This document shows, piece after piece, positions 40,694 through 49,003 of a stretch of 64,000 bases of DNA. Origin of the DNA: Nitrospira sp. Its GTDB lineage: Bacteria; Nitrospirota; Nitrospiria; Nitrospirales; Nitrospiraceae. The notes beneath the pieces are model-generated. The model saw nothing but the letters and a program-made list of their open reading frames with translations. It did no database searches and had not been told where the DNA came from. The stretch lies in the NCBI GenBank assembly GCA_020697375.1, contig JAJFBJ010000005.1, positions 1 through 64,000 on the forward strand. The letters are read 5' to 3'. Within the stretch, counting starts at the first letter, position 1, and every line of letters begins with the position of its first letter. The translations under genes and the position numbers were made by a program.

Positions 40694-41326
40694 ATGGCGA
40701 TTAAGGTCAAAATCTGCGGGATTACGAATGCCGAGGATGCGGCTGCGGCGGTCGAGGCCGGCGCGGATGCGGTCGGGTTCCTGTTCCACAAGAAAAGCCC
40801 TCGTTGCGCGGAGCCTGAAACGGTGAGGGGAATCGTCAAGATGTTGCCACCGTTCGTCTTGCCGGTGGGGGTGTTCGTCAATGAGGAGGCCAAGACGGTC
40901 CGCGACCTGATGGATGATTGCGGCCTGGCGCTCGCCCAACTCCATGGCGATGAGTCGGCGGCCTATTGCGAGATGCTGGGACGGCCGGTGCTCAAGGCGA
41001 TTCGTCTCAAGGATCGTCGGTCCTTCCTCGCGCTGGCCGAATTCAAAGGACGCGCCGGCGTGCGAGGGTTTTTAATCGACGCCTTTTCGCCGGACGCCTA
41101 TGGAGGCACGGGACAGGTGGCCGATTGGGCGCTGGCAGCCGAAGCGGCCTCGGCTGCTACCGTGCTGTTGGCCGGCGGGCTGACGCCGGAGAATGTCTCG
41201 CAAGCGATACAACAGGTCCGTCCGTACGGCGTCGATGTCAGCAGTGGTGTCGAGGCAAGTCCCGGTAAGAAGGACCATGAGAAGGTACGGGCTTTCGTGC
41301 AGGCCGCCAAGCTTGTCTCCCGGTAA
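40694..41326 (+). CDS. trpF: Phosphoribosylanthranilate isomerase
   Basis: 210 residues, TIM barrel. Isomerises phosphoribosylanthranilate to the carboxyphenylamino-deoxyribulose phosphate used by TrpC. Seen: KVKICGITN with the catalytic Cys (residue 8), GFLFHKKSPR, LAQLHGDE, FLIDAFSPDAYGGTG with the catalytic Asp, LAGGLTPENV and GVDVSSGVEASPGKKD. Start four bases after the small lipoprotein stop. The separate trpC and trpF genes are the common bacterial arrangement rather than the E. coli fusion. Confidence 0.95.
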   Translation: MAIKVKICGITNAEDAAAAVEAGADAVGFLFHKKSPRCAEPETVRGIVKMLPPFVLPVGVFVNEEAKTVRDLMDDCGLALAQLHGDESAAYCEMLGRPVLKAIRLKDRRSFLALAEFKGRAGVRGFLIDAFSPDAYGGTGQVADWALAAEAASAATVLLAGGLTPENVSQAIQQVRPYGVDVSSGVEASPGKKDHEKVRAFVQAAKLVSR

Positions 41327-41372
41327 TCCGGCGTTTATACTTTTATTTTTTTGAATCACTGAAGGAATGGAC

Positions 41373-42563
41373 ATGGCGATACCAGATCGGCATGGGCGGT
41401 TCGGACCCTATGGGGGACGTTATGTCCCCGAAACCCTGATGCCGGCTTTGCTGGAATTGGAAGAGGTCTACCAACGCACGCGTCGGGACAAGCGATTTCA
41501 AGCCGAGCTCAAGCATTATTTGAAAGAATATGTCGGGCGTCCGACGCCGCTCTACTTCGCCGAGCGACTGACGAAGCGACTGGGTGGCGCAAGGATCTAT
41601 CTCAAACGTGAAGACCTCTGTCATACCGGCGCCCATAAGATCAACAATGCCATCGGGCAGGCGCTTCTGGCGAAACGTATGAAGAAGCCGCGGCTCATCG
41701 CAGAGACGGGCGCAGGCCAGCATGGGGTGGCGACGGCGACGGTGGCCGCCATGTTCGGTCTGCAATGCGAAATCTATATGGGGACCGAAGACATGCAGCG
41801 GCAGGCATTGAATGTCTTTCGCATGCGGCTGCTTGGCTCGACGGTGACCGCGGTCGATGCCGGTAGCCGGACCCTCAAGGACGCGATCAGCGAAGCCATG
41901 CGGGATTGGACCACCAATGTTCGGACGACGCACTATGTGCTGGGGTCCGTGCTCGGCGCTCATCCCTATCCGATGATGATCAGGGATTTTCAATCGGTGA
42001 TCGGGCGTGAAGCGCGTAAGCAGATTCTGGCCGTCGAAGGCCGTCTTCCTGATTGCCTCATCGCCTGCGTGGGCGGCGGGAGCAATGCAATGGGGCTGTT
42101 CCACGCATTCGTCCCGGACCAGAAGGTGAAGATGGTCGGCGTGGAAGCCGGAGGGCTCGGGATCGAGAGCGGTAAACATGCGGCCCGATTCGCGGGCGGG
42201 CGTCCCGGGATACTCCAGGGCACGATGAGTTACCTCCTGCAGGATGACAACGGCCAGGTGAATCTCACCCATTCCGTGTCGGCTGGTTTGGACTATGCGG
42301 CGGTGGGGCCGGAACATAGTTATTACAAAGAAACGAATCGCGCCCAATACACCTCCGTGACCGATGATGAGGCCTTGGCGGCATTCGATCTGCTCGCCAG
42401 GGAAGAGGGGATCATGCCGGCGCTGGAAAGCGCCCATGCCATTGCCGAAGTGATCAAATGTGCGCCGAACATGAAGAGGAGCCAGATCCTCATCGCGAAT
42501 CTGTCCGGGCGCGGGGATAAGGACGTACAACAGGTGGCGAGAATCAAAGGCGTGACGTTGTAG
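41373..42563 (+). CDS. trpB: Tryptophan synthase beta chain
   Basis: 396 residues. PLP enzyme that condenses indole with serine. Seen: [18 protein letters not shown] at the N-terminus, [12 protein letters not shown], the PLP lysine in [25 protein letters not shown], the phosphate-binding GGGSNAMG and the C-terminal SGRGDKD. ATG 41373 is preferred to ATG 41367 because GAAGGA (41361-41366) is then six bases upstream rather than touching the start. Two bases after its stop a dispersed repeat begins. Confidence 0.96.
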   Translation: MAIPDRHGRFGPYGGRYVPETLMPALLELEEVYQRTRRDKRFQAELKHYLKEYVGRPTPLYFAERLTKRLGGARIYLKREDLCHTGAHKINNAIGQALLAKRMKKPRLIAETGAGQHGVATATVAAMFGLQCEIYMGTEDMQRQALNVFRMRLLGSTVTAVDAGSRTLKDAISEAMRDWTTNVRTTHYVLGSVLGAHPYPMMIRDFQSVIGREARKQILAVEGRLPDCLIACVGGGSNAMGLFHAFVPDQKVKMVGVEAGGLGIESGKHAARFAGGRPGILQGTMSYLLQDDNGQVNLTHSVSAGLDYAAVGPEHSYYKETNRAQYTSVTDDEALAAFDLLAREEGIMPALESAHAIAEVIKCAPNMKRSQILIANLSGRGDKDVQQVARIKGVTL

Positions 42564-42564
42564 A

Positions 42565-42775
42565 GAATGTTGAAAACGGCCGCCAGCTTTGTTCTCGCGG
42601 CCCTCAGAGGCTCAACGTACCGCCATGGGAACAGAGCCTGTCCCGGCAGGCTCAGGGCGGGCGGGTAAGAAAGGGTACGCTTCGCCTCCTCGCTTGCTGC
42701 GGCCGCTCTGGGACAAGGCGCGTCTCGGCGCGCCAGGGTTGGGCGGGGTAAGAAGGTCGCCTTTTGAACATCCTG
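42565..42775 (-). repeat. Dispersed palindromic element, copy C, inside the trp operon
   Basis: About 210 bases filling the trpB-trpA gap. It starts GAATGTTGAAAACGGCCGCC, one base after the trpB stop, contains TTGTTCTCGC, GAGGCTCAACGTACC and AGCCTGTCCCGGCAGGCT, and ends CGCCTTTTGAACATCCTGC. In opposite orientation to copies A, B, D, E and G. The inner AGCCTG/CAGGCT pair forms a second small hairpin. Confidence 0.85.
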
Positions 42776-42823
42776 CAAACAAACGAATCGTGAGAGACTA
42801 GTAAGAGGGATGGGTGTATCGAC

Positions 42824-43624
42824 ATGAATCGTTTGGATCAAACATTGAGCCGGTTGAAGAGCAAGGGCGAAAAAGCGCTCGTCACCTACATCATGGCGGG
42901 AGATCCGACGCTGCACGACACGGAGCAATTGGTCCTTGAATTGGAACGCGCCGGCGCGGATGTTATCGAGCTGGGTGTGCCCTTCTCGGATCCGATTGCC
43001 GATGGGCCGGTGATTCAACAGGCGGCCGAACGAGGCCTGCGCAGCGGAACGTCGCTCCGAACGATTCTGGAATCGGTCCGGCATCTGCGCGCCTCGACAC
43101 AAATCCCCATCGTCCTAATGGCCTATTACAACAATGTCCATGCGTTCGGCGAAGCGGAATTTTGCCTCCAGGCCGTCGCGGCCGGCGTCGATGGATTGAT
43201 CGTCCCCGATATGCCGCCGGATGAAGCGGGACTTCTGCGCGGCCCGGCGGCGTCTGCGGGGCTCCATCTGATTTTTCTACTGGCGCCCACCAGCACGGCT
43301 GCGCGACGAGCGTATGTGGCGAAGGAGTCCGGCGGATTTGTCTATTATGTTTCCATCACCGGCATCACCGGAGCTAAACTGAACGACATGGCGGGAGTGC
43401 GCGACAACGTCGCGAAGATCAGAAAGTACACGAAGACGCCGGTGATCGTGGGTTTCGGTGTGGCCACGCCGGACGATGCCGCTCGGATCGCTCAAATCGC
43501 CGACGGCATCATCGTGGGCAGCGCCATTGTCCGCCGGGTGGGAGAGCATGGACAAAACGGCAAACTCATCCAGGAAGTGGGCGTCTTCGTCCGCTCCCTC
43601 AAGGCGGCGATACAGCCTGCCTAG
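42824..43624 (+). CDS. trpA: Tryptophan synthase alpha chain
   Basis: 266 residues, TIM barrel that releases indole from indole-3-glycerol phosphate for TrpB. Seen: AGDPTLHDTEQ, the catalytic Glu in VIELGVPFSDPIADGPVIQ, the catalytic Asp in GLIVPDMPPDE, YVSITGITGAK and GFGVATPDDA. Complete. GAGGGATGG precedes ATG 42824. Separated from trpB by 260 bases containing repeat copy C, so tight coupling of trpB and trpA, usual in bacteria, is broken here. Confidence 0.96.
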   Translation: MNRLDQTLSRLKSKGEKALVTYIMAGDPTLHDTEQLVLELERAGADVIELGVPFSDPIADGPVIQQAAERGLRSGTSLRTILESVRHLRASTQIPIVLMAYYNNVHAFGEAEFCLQAVAAGVDGLIVPDMPPDEAGLLRGPAASAGLHLIFLLAPTSTAARRAYVAKESGGFVYYVSITGITGAKLNDMAGVRDNVAKIRKYTKTPVIVGFGVATPDDAARIAQIADGIIVGSAIVRRVGEHGQNGKLIQEVGVFVRSLKAAIQPA

Positions 43625-43756
43625 CAGAACGGCTGCTCCGCCATCCCCTCAGGTAGTCCCCCTCTCGACCATGCAACATGATCGAACGTCGGTCTTCCTA
43701 GCGGGAGCAGGCTTCGAAACAACTCGAAACGATTGTTCCTTTACCCGGGAGATGCC

Positions 43757-44827
43757 ATGGATGCAGTTCGTCGAAAGATTGGAATACCGATCCGGAAAAA
43801 ATCGCCTGGAATCCTGTCGCTTGTCCCGCGCCGCAAGCCCGTGTCCCGTAACGCCATGCCCTTGTCTGAAAGCCGTCTGATTCGAACCCTCCAACAGCGC
43901 CTGCTCGAGACGGCCGGCAGTGTCGAAGAAGAAGGTCGTTCGCCTATCGGCTTGTCAGCGGCCTTTGTGCGGGCATTTCTGCGGTCGGCGAAAGTCGAGG
44001 CGATTGCCGTCTATGTGCGCGACGAACAGACTCGCGAGATGACATGCCTGGCTGAGGCCGGTCGAGCTGACGCCTCAGGAACTTCCGAATGGCGGCACGT
44101 TTTGGAAATCATGGGAACGCGGGCCCATGTAGCGAAGGGAAAAGTGCGCGGCCTCCGATTGCATCGCATCGGCCGGATGGAAGGATTCGTCATCTTCCAA
44201 ACCGGACCGTCCCAGCGCTTGACTACCCGCAAACTGCTCACCGCGCTGGCAACAGTCGAACCTTGGCTCGCGATGGCGTTGGACCATGCCAGATTGACCA
44301 GAAAGTATGCGGCGAAGATCCTGAGGATCCAGCATATGGAGCAAGTGAGCGATCTCTTGAATTCGTCTCTGGGGGAAGAGGAAAAGTTGCGTGGGGCCTT
44401 GGAGGCGGCGGTTCGATTGGTTGAGGCGGAAGCCGGCGCGCTGTTCCTTGTGGAACCGGATCGTTCGCTGACGCTATACGCGGCCGGAGGAGAGCTGGCT
44501 AGGGACCTGACTTCTCTGCAATCTGGGATTGCCGACGATGTGCATCGCGCCGGGCAGGCTGTGTTGATTTCCCATGGAGCGCAGGACGCCCGGTTGGCAG
44601 CCGGTCATGGGTGGCAGGCCACAATTCCCGTCGCTTCGCTGGTATCCGTTCCGGTCCGCGCCGGAATGCGGGCGGTCGGCGTGCTGGAAGTGGTCAATAA
44701 ACGCACCGGCAAGCCGTTCAGCAATTGGGATCTGTTGGAGCTTGCGAGTCTCTCCAATCAGTTCGGGTTAGCCATCGAAAACTTACGCGGGGAAACTGGG
44801 AGAGAGGACGGATCGGGGGGACAATAG
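43757..44827 (+). CDS. GAF-domain protein
   Basis: 356 residues. Seen: a basic N-terminus, a first divergent GAF-like half (about residues 45-195, with FLRSAKVEAIAVYVRDE), a helical linker (ILRIQHMEQVSDLLNSSLG) and a clear C-terminal GAF domain (about 215-345, with AAVRLVEAEAGALFLVEPD, IPVASLVSVPVRAG and GVLEVVNKRTGKPFSNWD). GAF domains bind cyclic nucleotides, bilins or other small ligands. There is no kinase, cyclase or HTH output, so it probably acts by protein contact. GGGAG lies six bases before ATG 43757; 132 bases after trpA. Confidence 0.8.
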   Translation: MDAVRRKIGIPIRKKSPGILSLVPRRKPVSRNAMPLSESRLIRTLQQRLLETAGSVEEEGRSPIGLSAAFVRAFLRSAKVEAIAVYVRDEQTREMTCLAEAGRADASGTSEWRHVLEIMGTRAHVAKGKVRGLRLHRIGRMEGFVIFQTGPSQRLTTRKLLTALATVEPWLAMALDHARLTRKYAAKILRIQHMEQVSDLLNSSLGEEEKLRGALEAAVRLVEAEAGALFLVEPDRSLTLYAAGGELARDLTSLQSGIADDVHRAGQAVLISHGAQDARLAAGHGWQATIPVASLVSVPVRAGMRAVGVLEVVNKRTGKPFSNWDLLELASLSNQFGLAIENLRGETGREDGSGGQ

Positions 44828-44831
44828 GGGG

Positions 44832-45437
44832 TCAGCGCTTCTCAGGCGGCATGTATTTGATCATGTCCGAGGCCAACTTGGTGGCGAGGTCGCGCATATC
44901 CGGACGGATAAATAAATAACTCTCGTGCAGTTGATGCCGGGCTTTCCAGACGATGGCGCCGTTCATGGCATCGATCAGTCGCATGCTCAGTCCGACACGA
45001 GCGATGTTATCCCCTTCTTCCCTGGTATATTCCCAGGCATTGACCTTGACGACCAATAAGGAGTCCGCGCCGAGGGCCTGACCGATCCTGACCGCCGAGG
45101 ATTTGTCCGACTGCCCGGTGGTTTCCATGCGGGAAAAGTACGTCACCAGCGCATCGAAGGCCTCTTTCGTCGTTTGGAAGGTATCGGTCACCTGATCGGG
45201 CGGGACGACCTTCTCCACCCGGCGACTCTTGATCAACACCTTCGCCACCACTTCTTCGACATCTTCCCGGGCACTGTCGTAAGTACCGGAAATCGGAAGA
45301 ATCGCCATGGTCTTGGGGTAAAATCCGCGCGCAGCCGGCCCTTCCCACATCTCTTGAAGACCGCCGCACCCGGCCAGGAGAAAACAAATCAATAGACCGA
45401 GGATGGAGCCGACCTTAGGGAATGTCCGTTTTGTCAT
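44832..45437 (-). CDS. Predicted lipoprotein, CsgG/GNA1162-like
   Basis: 201 residues. Seen: lipoprotein signal peptide (LGLLICFLLAGC, Cys about residue 24), then an alpha/beta domain starting KTMAILPISGTYDSARED and containing GQALGADSLLVVKVNAWEY and GLSMRLIDAMNGAIVWKARH. This strand order is that of the nucleoside-hydrolase-like fold of CsgG, LpoB and GNA1162-type lipoproteins, which assemble or activate envelope machines. The exact family is not certain. Its stop is five bases from the stop of the convergent GAF gene. Follows the TraF-like gene by 47 bases, so likely the same transcript. Confidence 0.68.
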   Translation of the reverse strand: MTKRTFPKVGSILGLLICFLLAGCGGLQEMWEGPAARGFYPKTMAILPISGTYDSAREDVEEVVAKVLIKSRRVEKVVPPDQVTDTFQTTKEAFDALVTYFSRMETTGQSDKSSAVRIGQALGADSLLVVKVNAWEYTREEGDNIARVGLSMRLIDAMNGAIVWKARHQLHESYLFIRPDMRDLATKLASDMIKYMPPEKR

Positions 45438-45484
45438 GACTTATACGTGAAGTGTATCAGATTGAATCGATGCCGAAGATTGCG

Positions 45485-46624
45485 CTAGAAGGTCAAGGCT
45501 ATGGAACCGGAGGCCAAGGCGGCTTGGTCTCTAAAATCATACCCGCCGGCGATATCGATTCGCAAGTTGAGGATGCGGAGGCCGAACCCTGCTGTCGGAA
45601 TAAACGGCGTGTTGGCATCCTGCATATTTTTGAAGGCGCCGAGACGGAAGGACAGCAGCTCAGACAGGATGGTCTGTTCGGCGCCGAGGCTCAAGATCTG
45701 GCTATAAAGACCCGGGACAAGGGTATTGTTCTTCGTGATGTCCACATCCGCCGTCAAGGTCAGTGAATTGTAAGGGTTGACGGCCAAGCCGGTTCTTATC
45801 TGAGGCAGCAGTTTGAACTGATCTCCATTCGGCGCATCGAATGTCGGCGCGGTGATGTCTTTGGCCACGATGCCCATGCGCAGCCAGGACGATGGCCGAA
45901 ACATCGCGCCTACGTCAATACCGAGCGCCGTGGAGATTTTCGCGCGCCCGATGTCCTCAAAGATCTTAATGTCGTCGCTGGCGCCTCGGATGTTGGTAGC
46001 GCCGGAATAGGCCGCGCCTTGAATCAGTTTGCCGGTGACGCCGACCGAAAACATCCGGTCCATAAAGGAGAAGGCATAAGACAGCACGGCTTGCCGCACT
46101 TCCAGACCGTTCATGGCGAACTGTCCATTGACCGTCACGTTACTGCCGTTATTCGTAAATCCAACCGGACTGCGCAGAAACCCGCCCCCCGTCGCCACAT
46201 CGGAGACGTTGAATCCGAGCGCATGCTGTCCAAAATTACCTTTGATGTAAAATCCGCCGGAGGCGGCCCCCGTCAAATTGGTTCCCGGCTGGTTGATGCG
46301 GTTCACCAGCTGCTGGAGACGGGCGACGTTGGCGGGTGACGTATCGTTGAAATTGACGGCATTGATGTCCTTGATCGAATCGAAGACGTCTCCACGGTCT
46401 ACGAACTGTCCGCTCCCTTGAATACGAACATCGAATTTCTTGCTCATCGCCATGCCGGCAGGATTCCAATAGGTCGCAAGTGAGTCGGTCGTCGTGGCCA
46501 CGCCCGCCCCGCCCATACCCATCTGTCGCGATCCCACGGTGACGAACTCGATCGCCGTTGCCTGGAGCGGCGCGAAGAGGATCAAGGATAGAGCAACAAA
46601 CCGGATGCGCTGCAACGTTGTCAT
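45485..46624 (-). CDS. TraF-like outer-membrane barrel protein
   Basis: 379 residues. Seen: signal peptide (about 1-24), then the start GSRQMGMGGAGVATTTDSLA and YWNPAGMA, which is the hallmark of the TraF_2/PorV-like outer-membrane family, followed by amphipathic beta strands to a C-terminal aromatic residue (GSIALTF). These proteins are often labelled conjugal transfer protein TraF, but here there is no conjugation locus; a general outer-membrane role is more likely. The gene lies downstream of lolD on the same strand, with repeat copy D in between. Confidence 0.78.
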   Translation of the reverse strand: MTTLQRIRFVALSLILFAPLQATAIEFVTVGSRQMGMGGAGVATTTDSLATYWNPAGMAMSKKFDVRIQGSGQFVDRGDVFDSIKDINAVNFNDTSPANVARLQQLVNRINQPGTNLTGAASGGFYIKGNFGQHALGFNVSDVATGGGFLRSPVGFTNNGSNVTVNGQFAMNGLEVRQAVLSYAFSFMDRMFSVGVTGKLIQGAAYSGATNIRGASDDIKIFEDIGRAKISTALGIDVGAMFRPSSWLRMGIVAKDITAPTFDAPNGDQFKLLPQIRTGLAVNPYNSLTLTADVDITKNNTLVPGLYSQILSLGAEQTILSELLSFRLGAFKNMQDANTPFIPTAGFGLRILNLRIDIAGGYDFRDQAALASGSIALTF

Positions 46625-46724
46625 AGGTATTGTCTGACTCCGGGTCGGCGGCTCGGATGGCGCAGTCTACGAAAAGATGCGGAAGTCGTCAAGAAATCAC
46701 CGCTTCGTCCGAAGAGCGGCCGCA

Positions 46725-46960
46725 CAGGATGCTCAAAATGGCCGTCCAGCAAGGCCGCAGTGAGGTCCGCGACGCGAAGAATAATGAGCGTCACGCTTGC
46801 GGACGCCGGCGAGGCGGTGAGCCGGCCGTGTCTTAGGGTCGAGGCGTGACGTTCTTACCCGCCCACCACGAGCCTGCCCAGACAGGCTCTTTTCCCATAG
46901 GTGGTACGTTGAGGGTCTGAACGAGACGAGAACGCCGCTGGCGGGCGTTTTCAGCATCCT
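46725..46960 (+). repeat. Dispersed palindromic element, copy D
   Basis: 236 bases, one of the fullest copies. Left end CAGGATGCTCAAAATGGCCG, right end GCTGGCGGGCGTTTTCAG followed by CATCCT; the two ends are inverted repeats. Inside: GGCGTGACGTTCTTACCC, an AGCCTGCCCAGACAGGCT hairpin and GGTACGTTGAG. The right end is one base from the lolD stop codon. Confidence 0.85.
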
Positions 46961-46961
46961 A

Positions 46962-47630
46962 TTAGCCCGACACGATCATGCCGTCCTGCATGGATACAAT
47001 GCGGTCGGCTTGAGCGGACAGTTTGTCATTGTGCGTGACGATGACGAAGGTCGTGCCGCGCGAGCGGTTCATTTGACGAAGCAGAGCAAACAACGCGTCG
47101 CCGGTATGCGTGTCGAGGTTGCCTGTGGGTTCATCCGCCAGCACGAGATCCGGCTGCTGCATCAAGGCGCGTGCGACCGAGACCCGTTGTTGTTCGCCTC
47201 CGGAGAGCTCGCCGGGCTTATGGTGGAGGCGATCTCCCAGACCGACTTCCGTCAAGAGCTTCGTCGCTTCGCCTGCGACGTCCGCCAAATCGCGATGCTC
47301 AATCATGGCAGGAAGACAGGCATTTTCCAGGGCGGTAAATTCCGGAAGCAGGTGATGAAACTGAAAGACAAAGCCCACACGTTTGTTCCGAAAATCAGCT
47401 TGTTGCTGTTCGTTGAACTGGAAGAGATCTTGTCCGTCGAACGACACCGTCCCCTTCGTCGGCCGATCCAACGTGCCAAGAATCTGAAGTAACGTGCTTT
47501 TTCCGGCGCCGGACGCTCCGACGATCGCGATCAATTCCCCCCGCTGAATATGCAGGTTGATGTCATGGAGCACCACGAGCTCACGCCCGCCCATCGGAAA
47601 GGATTTGTGAAGGTCAACGACGTCAATCAT
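46962..47630 (-). CDS. lolD: Lipoprotein-releasing ABC transporter ATPase
   Basis: 222 residues. Powers extraction of mature lipoproteins from the inner membrane by the LolCDE complex. Seen: Walker [12 protein letters not shown]-loop [10 protein letters not shown], signature [15 protein letters not shown], Walker [13 protein letters not shown] and the switch His in FVIVTHN. The MacB/LolD subfamily is clear; LolD is chosen because a LolC/E permease gene is immediately upstream. The 93 bases between them hold octamer array B. ATG 47630. Confidence 0.92.
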   Translation of the reverse strand: MIDVVDLHKSFPMGGRELVVLHDINLHIQRGELIAIVGASGAGKSTLLQILGTLDRPTKGTVSFDGQDLFQFNEQQQADFRNKRVGFVFQFHHLLPEFTALENACLPAMIEHRDLADVAGEATKLLTEVGLGDRLHHKPGELSGGEQQRVSVARALMQQPDLVLADEPTGNLDTHTGDALFALLRQMNRSRGTTFVIVTHNDKLSAQADRIVSMQDGMIVSG

Positions 47631-47635
47631 AAGAG

Positions 47636-47717
47636 CATTGATGCATTGGAGCAGTGAGTCACTGAGTCAGCGAATTTCGATGATGCGATGGTGCATTGAA
47701 ACAATGATTCATTTTCC
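47636..47717 (+). repeat. Degenerate 8-bp tandem array B
   Basis: Fills the gap between the lolC/E stop and the lolD start. Units: CATTGATG (47636), CATTGGAG, CAGTGAGT, CACTGAGT, CAGCGAAT (47668), a 2-base slip, CGATGATG (47678), CGATGGTG, CATTGAAA, CAATGATT, CATTTTCC (47710). Ten units in one register apart from the slip. Genes on both sides are read from the minus strand. Confidence 0.8.
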
Positions 47718-47723
47718 ACCTGG

Positions 47724-49001
47724 CTACTCGTATCTCAGCGCCGCAGCCGGGTCGAGCTTGGCAGCTTGCAGCGACGGGTAGAGCGTGGCGACGAAACTGA
47801 TCAGGATGGCCGAGCCGGCCACAAGCAACACATCCGATCCCATCACGTGGACCGGGATACGGGAAATATAATAAACGGTCGGATCGAATGTCCAAAAGGT
47901 CTGGATCAGCCAGAGAAACGCATAGCCGAGCGGGACGCCGATCGCCGCGCCGGAACAGCCGATGATCAGGCCATTGAGCATGAAAATGCGCATGATGCCC
48001 TTGCGCGTCGCGCCCATGGCCTTGAGAATCGCGATTTCACGCTGCTTTTCGGTGACGATCATGGTGAGGGTGCTCACGATATTGAAGGAAGCCACGATGG
48101 TAATCAGCACCAGCAGCAGGAACATCATCGTCTTTTCAAGTTTGAGCGCCGAGAACAGGTTGCGATTCATTTGCATCCAGTCCTTGGCCCAGAACGTAAA
48201 GCCGAGCGTCTGTTCGATCGTGCGGGCGATCTCCGCGGCTCGAAATACGTCGGTCACTTTGACTTCGATGCCCGTCACGCTGGCGCCCATATTGAAAAAC
48301 TTCTGGGCTTCTCCAAGCTCGATATAGGCCAGAGAAGAATCATACTCGTACATGCCGGATTGAAAGAGTCCCACGACGACGAACTGGCGGATCTTCGGCG
48401 TCATGCTGGCGCCGGTGATCGGGCCCACGGGGGAGACGACGTTCAAGGTATCCCCTGCAAAGACACCGAGCCGCATCGACAGTTCCTTTCCGAGAATGAT
48501 GCCCGGCCGCATCGCTGTCTCGGGGCCGTTGGGTTCGCGTTCCTTTTCGGGAATGGTCACTTTGACCGGATGCGCCAAATCTTCCAGACTCCCGCCCAAT
48601 AGATTATGCGCCAGTTCTGTGACGGTGCCTTCGCGCGCCGGATCGATGCCTCGGAGAATGATGCCCTGGACGCCGGACTGCGAAGTGAGGAGAACCTGCC
48701 GGAATATGAAGGGGGTCGCGGCCAGGACATCGGGAACACCTGCGACCTTCTTCACCTGTTCCTCGTACTCGCCCATCGACTCCTTCATCCGGTCGTTCAC
48801 GAGGATATGCGCCGTCGTGCCGAGAATTTTAGCCTGAATGTCTTCCTTGAACCCGGTCATGATGCCGACCGTCCCGATCAAGGCGGCGACGCCGAGTGTG
48901 ATCCCGACGATGGAGACGATCGTGTTGAAGGAGATGGTGCGGTTGCGTCGCTTGGCGCGCAAGTAACGTAATCCGATGAAGATTTCGTAGGGAAGCGCCA
49001 C
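47724..49001 (-). CDS. lolC: Lipoprotein-releasing system permease (LolC/LolE)
   Basis: 425 residues. Seen: an N-terminal segment (ISFNTIVSIVGITLGVAALI), a large periplasmic MacB-type domain (about 45-270) and three C-terminal segments of the FtsX family (LLLVLITIVASFNIVSTL, then MRIFMLNGLIIGCSGAAIGV and VLLVAGSAILISFVATLYP). EKQREIAILKAMGAT is the LolC/E coupling motif. Only one permease gene is present, so the complex may be a homodimer, as in many non-enteric bacteria. GTG start at 49001, two bases after the lysS stop, with GGAAAAA upstream. Could equally be named lolE. Confidence 0.9.
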   Translation of the reverse strand: MALPYEIFIGLRYLRAKRRNRTISFNTIVSIVGITLGVAALIGTVGIMTGFKEDIQAKILGTTAHILVNDRMKESMGEYEEQVKKVAGVPDVLAATPFIFRQVLLTSQSGVQGIILRGIDPAREGTVTELAHNLLGGSLEDLAHPVKVTIPEKEREPNGPETAMRPGIILGKELSMRLGVFAGDTLNVVSPVGPITGASMTPKIRQFVVVGLFQSGMYEYDSSLAYIELGEAQKFFNMGASVTGIEVKVTDVFRAAEIARTIEQTLGFTFWAKDWMQMNRNLFSALKLEKTMMFLLLVLITIVASFNIVSTLTMIVTEKQREIAILKAMGATRKGIMRIFMLNGLIIGCSGAAIGVPLGYAFLWLIQTFWTFDPTVYYISRIPVHVMGSDVLLVAGSAILISFVATLYPSLQAAKLDPAAALRYE

Positions 49002-49003
49002 GT

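Noticed and set aside
41343..42530. 395-codon open frame antisense to trpB
   Set aside because: Lies entirely over a certain gene, has no known motif or binding site, and reflects GC-rich codon use on the opposite strand.
45485..46624. Conjugation locus suggested by the TraF-like annotation
   Set aside because: No other transfer, relaxase or coupling genes; the family is a general outer-membrane one.
47636..47717. CRISPR array
   Set aside because: Units of 8 bases with no spacers; no cas genes in the window.
47766..48602. 278-codon frame antisense to the lolC/E gene
   Set aside because: Composition is His/Asp/Arg-rich without folds or motifs; shadow of the permease gene.
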